From positions 9,219,501-9,283,500 of the forward strand of contig CM075201.1 in assembly GCA_037577475.1 (NCBI GenBank): DNA of 64,000 nt, read 5' to 3'. Below are positions 11,301-26,300 of this stretch, in pieces. Origin of the DNA: Chaunax sp. Z400 (lineage: Eukaryota; Chordata; Actinopteri; Lophiiformes; Chaunacidae). The notes beneath the pieces were generated by a model that saw only the letters and a program-made list of their open reading frames with translations, did no database searches and was not told the DNA's origin. The stretch's first letter is position 1. The number at the start of each line of letters is the position of its first letter. The position numbers and the translations under genes were made by a program.

Positions 11301-14300
11301 GGTCAGTACTCACAGTTGACAAGCTAGTATGTTATTACTGGAAAAATTTGGCTGCACTGTCTGTGCCATTCTTGTGTGACTAGCTTGCTAATGGCTCCAG
11401 CACTACAATCACTTAGCCCTGTTGAAGACTCCAGTGATGTGCAATGTGCGTGTCAGGCTGTCCAGATATTTCATATGGGTTTAATGAAATTAGTGCATGG
11501 GCCTATTGCAGGCCACAGATGCCATTACAGGCCTGAATTTCTTTTATTTATTCATGTATATATTATTCAGCATTTGATTTAATTGTTGTCAGGCTACAAA
11601 TATTACATTAATGCATCTAAAATAATGTCCTAACCCAAGCTTTAAGTAATGGGCTGCATTTTTATAAAACCATGTTGGATTACATTCATATCAACTAAAA
11701 ACAATGCAAAAAGGTACAGCCCTCATGATTCTCTTCTACTACATCATGTCCATAGGCACTTAGACCATATAGCCAATAACTGGGTCCTCATCTGCCAAGG
11801 GCTCCTCTTCTGTCTATCTTTCTTTTTTGTTATAAAACATTTTTCTTTTCAAGTCAAATGATAATCTGCGTTAGATAAAAATAAATCTGTCTGCATGTAA
11901 ATGTGGGCCTCTCCAATTTAATAAATATAACTCACATTTCACATTGTATTGACTGTTTGACCATGACCAACTTTGGCACGCTGCAAGAATGATAGATATC
12001 ATTCTGTAATCCTTTATTCAAAGGACTCATTGTCTCCTACAATAGTAAATGGGATGTACTTATATGGCACAGTTCTAGTCTCACTGACCCCTCAAACCGC
12101 TTTACAACACAAGCCAGTGTTCACCCATTCACACAACCATTCTTACAGTGACGACAGGCTACCATGCCAGACGCCGCCTGCTCATCAGGGGCGATATCCA
12201 TTCACACAATCACTCACACACCAATGGAACAGCCACTGGGAGAAAATCGGGGTTCAGTATCTTGCCTAAGGATAATTCAACATGTAGCCTTCAAGGATCG
12301 AACCACCAACCTTCTGATAGATGGACGACCACTACCTCTGAGCCACAGCTGCATTAAACTGTTTGCACAACAATTTGCACAAACAGTGAGCATCCCCTTT
12401 TGGGACATTACTGTAATAGCTTTAACAACAGAAGTGACAGTGCTTACTATCAGTGACAACTAAACTATCTATCCACTAAACTATCTAACTACTAACACTA
12501 TCTTGCTTTGTAGGTAGGACTGGATACCAAGTGCTCCAGGAGGTGAGTTGACATTTCACTTATTTTCAATTTGCAAGCATAGATAAATGAAACAGTCCAA
12601 ATTTCATGCAGCTCATTGCTGGAAATCATATATGTTGAACTTAAGTGAATGTAGTGTATTGAAATAATACAAACCATTTTTTAAACCAAGTAAAAGTTAG
12701 AAAAATAGTGTTGCTAATCATTTGGAAGGACAATGACCTTGCAGTGCTATTATATAGTTTGTCGTTGATACTTAAAAACAAAAATCCTTGTTTTCACTTT
12801 GCAAGTAGGCCGTCAACCCAAAGGAAATGTTGCCAAACTCTGGATTAAACTTTTTTGTTTTTTGGAAATTACAGAAAACCATCTGTTGTCATAAAGCACT
12901 CTGGACTGGATGAATCTGGGGACTCAAATGCAAGTGAGGACTCGGATTTTCCATGCAACGCAAATGGTCATCTTGATATCGCTAGACTGCCAAAAGGTAG
13001 TTCTGGACTCTATACTTTTATTATTTCCCTTATATTCTCTGCTTTGTTGACTTTTCTGCTTAATCTCAACTTAATCTCAAATCATGTCAACTTCTGATTG
13101 GTTGCCATTGTGTGTCAGAACAGTTTTACATAGGAATTTGTGTTCTAATTGAAATTTTGGGCATGCTTAAGACTGCAAAATTTATTGTGTGTTGTGTGTT
13201 TTGTTTTTTTGTTTTATATGAGTATCTGTCTCAAGTATCTTTGTGTTTTTAGTCTCTGTAGTCTGACTGCAAGGCTGAAAAATACGTTTAGGTTGACCCA
13301 AATTGGTCATTATAAATGTGGTATATCTTTCTTTTTTTATGTTATTTTTTTGGGCAGTTTTTGCATTTTTATTAGATAGGAAAGCTGAAGATATGTGACA
13401 GGAAATGGGGAGAAAGAGTGAGGGTAGACATGCGGCAAGGGGCAGTGTGTGAGAACTGAACCCACGGCCATCGTGGGAGGACTGCAGCCTCTGCACATGG
13501 AACGCACGCTTAAACCACTGCGCTATCTGCACCCTGAATGTGGTATATCTTATTATCTGTAGGGTGTCAGAAGTTTGCAGGTCTGTCTCTACCCTCTAGG
13601 TTATAATTACGTATTTAATAATGATCGATTAGGTTTGATTTATTGGTGTTATGGTTTGTTTACACAGGCACTGTACTGGTGAGACCTGAACCTGTTGATA
13701 ATGGAAGAGATGACTTCAGAGGTCCGGAGTTTCGCAACCGGAAATCGGGCGTACTGCGGAAGGAGTTTTCAAGAAGACGTGGAGGTAAGTCACAAATGGT
13801 GGATTTTTTTCATAAAATTCCACATCAACTCATTGCTAAAGCAGCTATTTCTTTAGAGTAATAAAACCTAACATGAACAAATTTAGCAACAAATTAAACT
13901 TTCCTTTTAAACTTTTTGGCGTTACTTATCTATAGATTCCAGCCAAAAGATGGTGAAAGAGAGCCGAAAACTCTTTTCGATTTGTATCTAAATGCAATTT
14001 GATAATTATCTTGTTGTGAGAGAGACGTCTGATGCTAGACGGAAAAAAAGCTGCTCCAAGTGTTTCACTCCCACTTAACACTGGTTATGGCAAGTTTTTG
14101 TATCTTAACCAGTGGTCTCACAGAGACAATTTGACGGTTTTAAGTTGAGATAGAAAAGGGCAGCATTGCACCTTTTTTTAAGAAGTCCAAATGATTTGAA
14201 AATTAATGAATCATAACAATTTGATTGCTAATGACGGTATGCTTTCGTAGGAGGTGAACACATGGAAATTGTCAGTTGCACGGCATGTGGCCGACAAGTT

Positions 14301-17300
14301 AACCACTTCCAGAGAGATTCACTCTTTCGACATCCAGTTCTCAAAGTACTTATTTGCAAGGTGAGTCTGCTAATTTGGCAGAAATTTAGTCAGTGTCATC
14401 TTAAAGTCAGTATTTATCAACACTTAAACCTTGTTCTCCCCAGTAATGAGCTGAATAACATTGTGTCAATGAAAACCACTTAAGATGAGTTTTAGAAGCC
14501 TCAACTCTTTTGAAACTAGAATGGCACTCAGTAGAGTGCATACCCCCAAGGCCTACCAGTCCCCTTCAATTCAATCGAGCCTTATCCAAAATCAAGCTGA
14601 TTCCCTATCTCGGAATGTTAAAGAAAGGGGGAAAAATTCTGGATTCGCCCCTGTATCTTGATCCGCACCAAAATTTAACGGTGTCTATATTTTCTGGCCC
14701 AAGACCCATCCTCCCAACGAGTTTCATGGAAATCTGTTCAGTTGTTTTTGTGTAATCCTGCTGACAAACCAACAAACAAGCAAACGGACACGGGTGAAAA
14801 CATAAGCTCATGATGCCTCAGCCCCCAGAAGTATGTGCAGTTTAAGCAATTACATTTCAGTTGTGAGTGTGCCATTGAGAATAACTGTAAAATATTACGT
14901 TATGGAAACCCAAGTCTCTCTGCATGTGAGCCACTCATTATTTCGTACTCAAATAATAATACAGAATTTCTTGACTGATATGATCAGTTAGAATAATATT
15001 AAAATACTTGGCTTTTGTAAGTTCAGTTTTGCCAAAAACATTTCTGTTTTTTAAAGTAGTAATAAAAGAGCCATTTGAAATAGTATTTATTTTTTAAATT
15101 CCCTATGGAATTCTTATGGATTGCATAAATTTCTAATGTACTTTTGGTCTATCTGTCCATAACCCTTCAATTAAATGTTTTGTTTTCAACAGTCTTGCTA
15201 CAAGTATTACTTAAGTGATGACATTAGTAAGGATGGAGATGGGATGGATGAGCAATGCAGGTAAGATTTGATGTACAGTTTTTAACTTGCATAGAATAAT
15301 CGTCCTTAATTTGTTTTAACCTTTTTATCAACTGTATTTATTTTATTTTGTCTTCATGTAGATGGTGTGCTGAAGGAGGCAACTTGATCTGTTGTGACTA
15401 CTGTAGTAATGCCTTCTGCAAGAAGTGTATTTTAAGAAATTTGGGAAGGAAGGAGCTGTCCGGCATCCTGGAGAGCAAATGGTACTGCTATGTGTGTAGC
15501 CCGGAGCCCCTTTTTGACCTGGTAATGGCCTGCGACAATATCCTTGAGAACATGGAGAGCCTGTGGACTCAGCACCGTAAGCGAAACAGAGTGGAGCCGG
15601 AGAAATCTGAACTTAATGACATGTTGCCACACTTGCCACAGAACATTCCTTTGGATAGATGGGATCACACTGGTATGGATGGGAATGTGGTGTTCAACTA
15701 TAACACACTGCAGATTTCCAAGGATATTACCAAAAAGGCCAAACATTTAGTGGACTCGACAAACATTTTAAACCGAACATTTCTCAGTTTTATTCATTCT
15801 GTGACAGCGAACAAAGACACACCTGGAGTTCGCAGTCTGTATCTGAACTCTTTTTTGTCAGTAATTAAAGGCTTGCGAAAATCACTGACTGCGCTTGAGG
15901 ATAGCCTTAAGGAAGAATTTAGTGACCTGGATGTCTCGAACTGTTGGGAAAAGTTCTTTAGTGATGACTTTGATACACAACCTGTAACTGAATCAGACAC
16001 AGAGCTGGATATCTCTGATGACCCCTGCTTGACTGACTTGCAGAAATTGGCAGCTGAACATTTGACAGATGATGATTCAGACTCTAAGGGCTTCACAGAA
16101 GGCAGAAGTTTGCATGACTGCCATGGGGAGAACATGGATTTAGATTCACATGGAGCCAGGCAGGGGGCACAAAAGATTAATCTGGAGCATTCTGACAGGG
16201 GGGTCAATATGACTAAAAAACTAGTAGTAAAACTTACACCTGTAGCTGTGGAGCAGGAGTCATCCACTGATGCCCTTAAGATAAAGGAGGTCACCCACAT
16301 GAAGGATATGAAGTCAGAGGGAAAGGCCATATTAGAAAATGAAGAGACAGGACTTGTAGGCACTGAAGCTGACAGCAAGAAGAGCCCTGAAATCTCTGCT
16401 GTATCTCTACATGTTGAAGAAGAGCAAGGCAATAGACGATCTCCTCGCTTGAAGACAACACCCTTGCGTCGACCAAGCGATGTCAAGGCCAAATCATCTC
16501 TTTCAGCAGCAGACAGCGACAGTGACTCTGACTGTGTTGAAGTCTCTAGCACAGTACCAGCCCAAAGCACTGAAGAACAAAGTCTGAGCAGAGTGAGAGA
16601 TGACTCTGATTCAGATGAGATCCCTGCAGCGCTGCTTGAGCGAGCAGCTATATCACAAAGCTCTGATGAGCCCCAGAGTGATGAGGATGGTGGAAAAGCA
16701 TCAAATAAAGTGGCCAAGAAATGTCTCTTTTGGCTGACTAAGAACACCCCGATCTCACCGGAGAAGATGCGCCGCAAACGCAAAATGCTGGACAGTTCCC
16801 CTGAGTCTGACTCAAGCAACAGAAGAGTAAAGTCTCGAAGGGATAGTGGGACAGAGTCCTCTAGTGATGATCAAGACTCCCAGAAGGAAATAAAACACTT
16901 GAATACGCTGAGGTCAATAGGGAAGCCTCACCTTGTGAAAAGAGAGAACAAAAGTGTGGCTAGAAAGCAGGGTGGGATTCAGGCTGGAATGTCTAAGACT
17001 AAATGTCATCAGGAAACTACATTTACTACAACAGAGTCGTCATCCTCATCAAGTGAAGATACACTTGATGATGATGACACTGATGACACTGGGAGTGATG
17101 AAAGTGATCAGAAGATGAAGCCAATCACTGAAGATGTGGCCTTACTGGGGGTAGCAGCCTTTCATCAATCATCAGGTGAGTCTCATTTGTTGTAATAAAG
17201 TTAGTTGTTCCTACAGCTAGGGACTGAAATAACCCTGCGCCAAGTAGTATTAAAACTTCTCCAATAAAACCATAACCCCAAATGATTTTCTTTGCACCCA

Positions 17301-20300
17301 GAGCTTGAAGAAAATGACTATTTGTATGGTTTGGCTTGCAGCCCATCTCTACAAGTATTCTTTGATTTATGCTATGTGCTATTGACCCGCTACTGCTGCA
17401 GCTACAACCTACTGTCAGTGTTGTGGTGAAATCGAGTGTGGTGTATTTGATGGAGTTGACAGTTGAGCATGCCGAAATATCAAATACTGAAAGTACTCTA
17501 TTGGTATCTGGTACTGTTATTGTAAACGATACCCAGCTCTAATTGTACCTCATACACAGAGACAAGGTGCCTGTTTCATAAAGGACGCTAAGGAAAGTGA
17601 TGATTTAAGTCATTCACGTGACTTGAATGAACATAACAAATCAGCTTGGCCTAAAGCGATCCCATAAAGCTCAATTCTAGCTCGTCCAGCCAGACTAATT
17701 CTAGTCAAGCTCAGCTAGTTGAGATAATTGTGAGGGCAATTTTTTATTTTATTTTATTTTCTCTAAACTTTAATTTTCCGACTATTTCTGGTTATTAAAG
17801 CCAAATAATATGGCAGCACACCAGAGTCAGTAGTAAGATCATCTCTTTTTCTCTCAGGTCAGTGTGACAGCAGCTGTGGTTAAGCAACAACTGAGGCTTA
17901 GCCTGACAATTTCCAGCATGCGTTTCCATAGTAACTGAGCTTAAACTATGTTGAACTTGCTTTAAGAAACAGAATCGAGTGAAAATGAGACAGACTAAGC
18001 AGAATAAGCCTGGCTTATTTATATAAGCCTGCTTTATGAAACAGGCCCCTGGGATGATGTGTGATCACATCCTCACCACTCACACAGTCGCATACTCTGA
18101 ACAGTCATGCATACAGAAAAGCTCTGGCATGCTTCTTTATTCTATACTGCTATCTTGCAGTGAGACAATTCCAGCCTTTTGTCACTTTTACTCCAATAAC
18201 AAACCTAACTTAAAGCCTGCTGGTCACCTTTTTCTCAGCCGTCACTGACTGCATCATCCGGTAGTGTTTGAATTATTATCGGAGATTAGTGCTAGGCTGA
18301 CATCTTTACTCGTACACTGTCCTCCTAAATCATTTTTTCAGTTCCCACATCTGTTGTTGGGGGGTAAATGCGAGTGAAATACGCTGTTGAACCCTGCTGA
18401 TCCTAGCAAGGCTATCAAGATTTGTGCTCGCAAGATTTCTTAAGACAGCAAAGTAACCTGAAAAGGACGTGATGGACAGAATAATGAGTTTGCATAGAGT
18501 CAAATCTGTGACCTCACAGTCTTTGTATTATTTACGGAAAATAAATTTCTCTTGACATGTCAGTATTTCATGCCAAGACAGGATGTCAGGATGTTATTTC
18601 TCTGCTAAAAGAGAATAGCCTGCTTAGCTAAACCACATGTTTCTATGATTTTTTGTTTTTGTAGATGAGGAGCAATCTGGGCCCTCATGGGCAGCAGAAG
18701 AAGAGGACGATCCAGAAAATAGGTATGGTTCCAGAAGCCTGGACGTAGAGTTTGTTAAACTCCCTAGATGTAGAGGAAAGGCTGCACCTTCAAACCCTGA
18801 CCTATGTGCCAAATCTAGAAACACACGTGTCATTAAGACTCAGTTGCAGTCTATTCAAACAAGACCAAAACGTAGCTGCAGTCGAGCCCCGGAAATCAAA
18901 TACAAATTCTAGAGGTACACTGTGAAGCCCACATTCTGATGCAGAGAGACTGAACCTTGCTAAGGAGCAGCTTGTGAATGATAAGCAAATAACTGCTTGT
19001 CAATGTTTTATTTGCTGTTCAATCCAGTATATATGTAAATGCTAGAGATACATTTTAATGAAGATTTCTATTATTATTTCTTACACCATACTTGTATTCT
19101 AGGCATACCAAGCTGATACAAAAGGGAAAGACTCACCTGAGGAATTCTTAGTATACATTTAGAAATAATGCATAAGTGTGTTTTCAGTATTCCACATATT
19201 TATTATAAGGTTTTGAATGTCACTGTCCTCATGCCCAAAGAACTGTAATCCTCCATTAAGCAGCATTGTTAACATAAGTAATGGGAATATTGTAATTTAC
19301 AGATAAAGTGTTAAGATGAAACATACCTGCCAGATTATTTGCACAAAACTATATTTCAAAAGCAGAGAAAATTTGTATTTTTTTTTTTTATATCCATAAA
19401 TGACCCATTTGAGCAGGGCCATGTTTTCACTTGCAATAGACAGCATTTATAAAACATTTATGCTTCACCTTGAAAACCATCTTTTTGATATTTTGCTCCA
19501 AGTTTAAAAAGGTCACAGTTATGGTGTCATTTTTGCCCTAATCAAAATAAAAAGACAAATGATTATTGTTTACTATCTATGAATTGAATGCACCTGGTTT
19601 TGTAAGTGCTTTGTTTTTCAGCTTTTAAGTTCTTTTTTTTTGCACAAAAAATACACTTCTTTCATGTTAAAGCCTCTGTTCATTTGGGCCACCAAATATA
19701 TTTGATAATTCTTCTACCTTGAGTGACGGTTTGATTTGAGCTTTATTTAGGGCTGTTTTCATGAATGGGCTCGTGTTGATTGATGATGATCATGTTCTTC
19801 ATGATGGGCATGTGTTGCCAGTGTTGATGCATTATTTCAGAGTTGTTTTTATAAAGACTATAATGACTGTAATATGATCATCTGTTGAGGATTTTTTACA
19901 GAGCTGCTCTCATTGTCCAACTGATAAAATTGCCATGGATACATTTTTTTTTTTTTTATTGGTGTTGAATTTTATATCATGCAAATCATGCGACACCAAC
20001 ATGAATGCCTGTTGCAGTAGATGTGATTTGTCGTGGATGTCAATTGACGTTCCTTAGTGAAATAATTTGCGGGGGTTTATTTAAGGCATTTAAGGCTCTG
20101 ATACTCTGATAAATAATACATTGTATTTGAATATAATACTCTATCAAATGCTATTTATTCTTCTTTTGCAACTAGTCCACATGCAAGCTACTACACCTGG
20201 GGTCAAGTCATCCTGACTTCCCAACAAAATTTGTTTCTGCACTTCCAAAAACTACAACCAACCATCCCACTGGGTCACTGACACTTCCACAATTATACCT

Positions 20301-23300
20301 AATGTAGTTCAGAGCTGACTTTACAGCAGATTGACAATCAGTGGATGCCTTGAGTGCTTGTTGGTAATGAATTATGTCAGCATCCGACACATTCACAGTA
20401 TTACTGGCTCTTTTATTGCCTCAAGAGTCTCAAGACTGGATTGTGATGCACAGAGCTGTTGGTCAGCTTTTCTGTTGGTTAATAATCTATCATTTTTATA
20501 TCACTGCTATGAAGACGTTTATCCACTACTGTACTTCTAATGGTACCTAGTCAGGCACACAGTCTGTTTTACCTGCTGGTTTTGAAATATCTGTCAGAGA
20601 TTATCAACACCACCCCAGTACAGTATAGGATGATGAAATTTATGCCAAGTCCCGTGGAACAGCGCAAGGTTTGTGAGATCTTAACCTCGAAATTGGAGGT
20701 CATATAACGTCCTCTAAAGCCTGTACCAACTACAAATCCATGCAGAAGATGCAGCTGGCAAACTATGAAGGAAAACTACCGTCACATGCATTCAGAAATT
20801 AACTCTTTGCGTAAGTGCAGTTTGGCCAATTGCGCCAGAAATGTCATGAATATCCGTATTAGTGTATTGTGTGTGGCTCAGTCAGGGACAACCTCACTTG
20901 TGTGACAGATGCCCAGAGAGCAGCTTAAATGGGAAGAAATGGGCACCATCATTGAACAACAATATCCAGTTCTTGTAATGCATCCCTGCTCAAAGAACTG
21001 AGGAATGGCATTAAAGAAGTCCCCGTAATCAAACTCATTTCCAGACATCACTGTCAAAAGTGTCCATCAGAACCGCACCAGTGTTTTTTGTATGTTTTAC
21101 CCCACTTTCTTTACACAGACTATACATTACTGCTGACCATTTTCCAAAACATACTGTAGCTTTGAAGACCATATTTTAACTTGTAGAATCTTAAACCCTG
21201 CTTGACACGTGAACCACATGTCGTTCTTTCTGAGGCAATCATGGTAAACTTAACTTAATGCAGATAGAAAGAATTTGTGTTAAAGCCTTCCAGGTCAGTG
21301 GTTTCGAACGGTGCGGAGAAGGTGGTATATCTGAGAATTGAGAGTGGGCTGTGAAACAACAACCATCAAAGTGCAAAAAGCGACCAAATTGACATTGTGC
21401 CTTTAATGACATCCCTGTTTGTTTTTCATGTTTTTTCCAGGTCGGATTTTCTGACAGCACATCAGTGAATGCAATGCTGTTAGACTACAGTCACTTAAAT
21501 CTGGGAAATTTTAGCCTCCTATCGACACAGTCGTGTTTTTTGTTGTTTTTTGTGGAGCCTGTTTACAGTTGTAGTCCTAGTACACCATTATCTTAAGACA
21601 AATGGTCAGCAGAAATGTAAAGTTTACATTTTATGTAGTTTATAGAACATGGAAATTACTGTTACACGCTTTTAAAATCCACACAACATGGAATCACCAA
21701 AGTCAAACTCATGTGTGCTGGGTGTTAATTTTCTGAAGGGGTTTTCGTGCTTTTTCTTTTTTGTCAAATGAGATCCAAGACTCTGGGGCACTGTTATAAT
21801 ACGTCTTTTACCGTAAACCCATTGTCAGTGAAAATGGCAATTGTCAAGTGGACTATATTGACAACACACTCACGCAATGCAGGACTCTAGCCAGCCTCGT
21901 GTCCCATGTTTTGATTCTCGGTTGTCATGGGTAATCACAGTGCCGTGTTTGGAAATGCATATTGAACATTGGTAGATGTTGAAGGAAAAAGAGGAGAGTG
22001 GTCAAAACACAATATGGTAATAAATCCATAAACTTTCACCTTTTTAAAATGTGTATTGTGAATTGTATCAGATTATGAGCATAATTTCCTCATTCTATCC
22101 ATTATAATGCTCCAGTAGAGAATAAAGGGGTTAGAAACGGTGGATATAATGTTTCATCCTTACTAAATATTCAATAACAGATGCTGTTAGTACTTTGTTG
22201 CATTTGTGTCTCACATTTTCATGCCCCCTTTAACTCAGCATCAAGCTAACTGGCCTGTAGTATTAGGAGGATATTGCCGTCAGCGCTCAGTGTTTGTGTA
22301 GATCTTGAATTGCTTACAGACATGATTGATGCGTCATTTTTTAATCTCACATTAAGACAGATGTCGGTGTCGGACTCGAGCCAGCAAAAGACATTGCTGC
22401 AAAATGAAAGTATCTCTTCCCATTCCTCAAAGGAGAATAAATTAAGAATATGATAAGAGTAGTATGTTTTTTCTGTGAAGAATACTTGGTTGTAATAAAT
22501 TCTTCCTCTTAAGAAGTCTGTGTCTCGTTTTTATCTATTTTTTACTGCAATTATATTGCATGCTTTATTCCAGTGTTGTGGCAGTTCACTTAAATTGGTC
22601 TATGACGTCACTATAGCAGAACTTTATGTCTGCACACAATGTGATTTCACCATAAGTGACTCACCAAAGATATTTGAGCAGATTTCTAATTCATTTTAAA
22701 GCCACCTGCAGAAGGACTGTTGGAAGCACTTCAGTAATCATTTTTCTTTTTTTTTGTTGTTTTGACTAAAAGTATAACTATATCCAGCTGAAGATAATGT
22801 TATGAGCATGAAATGAACTTCAGGCAACTTTTCCTTCTTTTCTACTTTTGAAAGAATCGCTAAGAAAATGCTTTTGGCCCTAATCAAATCCAACTACTCC
22901 TCGGGCGATGATATCTCTTCAGATGGGGAAACTCAAGCGGATGAATCTGAGTCGGAGGGGGATAAGGAGCTCAAACAAAGCAATGAGGATAATGAAACGG
23001 ATGAAAATGGTAAGTCTTGTGGCACATTTGTAGCTTTCCTCTCAATCATATTTATTAAAAGCAATATTTTCCAGATTTAGTGCTATAAATCATTGGCTGA
23101 ATTTATTATTTGTCCATTACAAACAAAGTTATGCCTATAGAGCTTCCCAACTGTCAGGTGCCTTAACAGGGAAATCATTATAGAATGTATCTCTGCAGCA
23201 GAGGAAGACTCTACTACAGATCTGTCAGACACCATGTCTAATGGGCCGCACACCAGGCACCATCTTCTTCGCCACAAACTAACTTTAGATGAGGGGATAT

Positions 23301-26300
23301 CAGATGACAAGGCCACGGCAGAGAGTGAATTAGGAAAGCAGCAGAGGAAACGAAGCACCAGCCCCAAACACCTGAGTTGTAAGGACACCTCTAACCTCAG
23401 ACATTGATCAGCCTGAACAGGGACTACCTGCTTTGCTCTAATGTCTGATTCTAATTTCTGTCAAGCTGACGGAGAAAGCGATGACGACAGTAACAAGTTG
23501 GACATTGATGATCCTGGGATGAGCGAGGAGCTGAGTCAGTCAGAGGATGAGACCAGTGGAGATGGATCCAAAAGGTACGCTCATTTCAGATGAATATGAT
23601 TTGTCTTCATTCAGATTTTAAATTTCAATATGAGTTTTAAATCAGTCTACATTTACTGTGGATACACAAATGTATTGAAGCATCAATATCAACTATTTAA
23701 TGCACCTTTTTCATGGCAGTCATTTTGACCCTTCATAGCAGGAAAACCCATGTAAAAGGACTTCTGTTAACTGACTCAGGGACATAATACCAGAACCCTA
23801 GAAGTTGCTCACTTAAATGGAAAGCAGATGTTTTAATGTTCATGATTACAACTGTATTCTTCCTGCAATCACAAGTCAAATAGCAATGGGAATTTTATTA
23901 GTTTATAGCACAGTTCATCACACAAGTTAACTCCTTTCGTTTGAATGACAGCATATACATGTATAAGCCAGGAATGAAAATGAAAAGACAAACTGAACAG
24001 CAAAGAAGAGGAAACGTGTGCTCTGATAAAGATCGATGCTTTTGTTCGAGGAGGAGTACAGAACTAATGGCTTTAAAATGTGCAAATGTGTCAAAACGTA
24101 ATGAAAATGTCTTTAACAGTTGAACATTATTTTTGCATTACTAAATAAATGTGTTGAAGTGAGCAAGGGTTGACTTTAATCCTTGTTAGAGGATGATCTT
24201 GAACACATTTATATTCTGTTCTGTTTGCTTTCACTCACAACACAGGGAGTGTAGACAATATCATGAACGCGTAGATAGTATATAGTAATGTAAACGAATA
24301 CTTGCACAGCATGCAATATTTTAATCTTAGGACTACTAGAGAGAGGTTTGAGTATTTAATTGAATATTATTAATATATAATACATTCGTTCCTGGCCTTA
24401 TGTATCAGATTGTTTTAGACTGTACAGGTGTTCATGTTATTGTGTCCATGTCACTGCTGTCTACTGACAAAGCAAGTTCAATGTGTGTTCTTGTAATAGA
24501 GTCCAAAAAGCATCACCAGTCATTCAAATGATGAAAGAAGTCGAGCAAATGGGGCAAATGAAGATTGAATTTACAAAAGCAGACTTGCATTGGAACACAT
24601 TTTTTGACTGAGTATTCGACTTCTCTGCTCATTTCAGCTCTGTATCCGAGACACCCTGTGATTATGAACAGAAGAAAGTGCCATGTATTTGGTTGTCTGA
24701 CTCCAGCAGTGAAAAGGTACAAACTGATGCTGTTATCAAGTTCTTCATCATTGTAATCTGCTCATCTCTGATACCTTCAACTTATTTTTAACAGTATTTA
24801 CTCATCATCCCTTATTTTAAGGGAGGAAAAGAATGTTGCCAACTGTGATCATAGTTATGCTTGTTGGATTTCTCTGTTTTTCTTGAGCAGAGTGACGAAG
24901 AGGATGCCAATGAGGAAGTGAGCGACAATAAAGGCACGCCCAAAGGACGCAAAAAGATCCGCAAAATCATTGAGGATGAAAGACTCAGTGCAGAGAGCCA
25001 AGAAGCCCTCAGAGAGGAGGAGGAGAGATGCAAACGGTTGGCAGATAGGGAACAACAGATGGAGGACAGGAGAGAGGTACTGCATACACACCAAGTCAAA
25101 CTGACTGTTAAAAGCACATTGTATTGTGGGGGCCGTGATTGTGGATGTGTCCCTGTTGATAAATGACAAATGCATAATACACGAAGGTTTTGTTGCTTAC
25201 AGTAGCACTTTGTATTCATTGTGGGGCAGAAGAGGTGCAGCTAATGCACAAAATGCTGACAGTGCCGCATTATTTTCCAGATAACTGTTACAGAGGATGA
25301 GCTGTCTCAAGTTACCTGTCCCATCACCACCAAGCTGGTCCTGGATCAGGATGAGGAGACAAAGAAACCTCTTGTTCAGGTGCACAGTAACCTGGTGACA
25401 AGACTGAAGCCTCATCAGGTGGACGGTCAGTTTGTGTTCTCTTCCCACGTAAACGGAAGAGAACATTACAATCACGTTGACAGCAATTACAGCATCATTC
25501 AACACAAGTTAATTAAAACATTTGGATCTCTCTCTTTCACACCCTGGGTTTGATATCTTCAGATGAGTTTCTGCTGCGTGTTTTCGAAAGTTGAGGCTCA
25601 ATTTTGTGTTCCTGCTGTCTTCTCTTCAATCTTCAACAGGTGTCCAGTTTATTTGGGACAGTTGTTGTGAGTCTGTGAAGAAGGCTAACTCTTCTCCTGG
25701 ATCTGGATGTGTACTGGCACACTGCATGGGCCTGGGAAAGACTCTGCAGGTGACGACATACACGTAGCAACCCCCCGATATTCTTGTTTGCTTGAATCTA
25801 TCCTGAACAAATGAATGCACAAACATTTTAAAGCCAATTTAGCTATTGACAGTTACACAAAGTGCTGGAAGTAACATGATTATTATGCTTGCTGAATGAC
25901 TCAACATCAGTATTCTCTGTAGATAGTTCTCTTTAGAATAGTTTCTGTGCTCTCATATAATGTTATATCTGTGTTTTATATGTTATTTTGTAGGTGGTTA
26001 CATTCCTCCACACGGTCCTTCTATCTGAGAACCTGAAATTCAAAACGGCACTGGTTGTGTGTCCAATGAATACTATCCTCAACTGGGTCAGCGAGTTTAA
26101 GAAATGGCAAGACAGCATGTGGCTGGATAAAGTGAAAGTATGCAGCTAAAATGTATTACATCAAATCATAACTGCATACACAAATAGTGATCCCGATGCT
26201 TTAGGTCTCACTCTTTAAAGTGTGCAAACACACATGGATGTTGTTCAAAGACACAAGTACTGTTTGTCACAGGTTACAGAGCTGGCTACAATAAAACATC

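Noticed and set aside
12296..12305. Functional tRNA gene suggested by a B-box
   Set aside because: Only the B-box-like motif is kept; no cloverleaf can be formed, and the surroundings read as a short retroposon.
15794..16819. 341-codon open frame on the minus strand
   Set aside because: It is the antisense shadow of the large atrx exon 9; Ser/Asp-rich plus-strand codons leave the reverse frame open. The translation resembles nothing known.
24812..25219. Two minus-strand frames of more than 100 codons
   Set aside because: Both lie opposite atrx exon 15, whose splice phases and protein match are clear.
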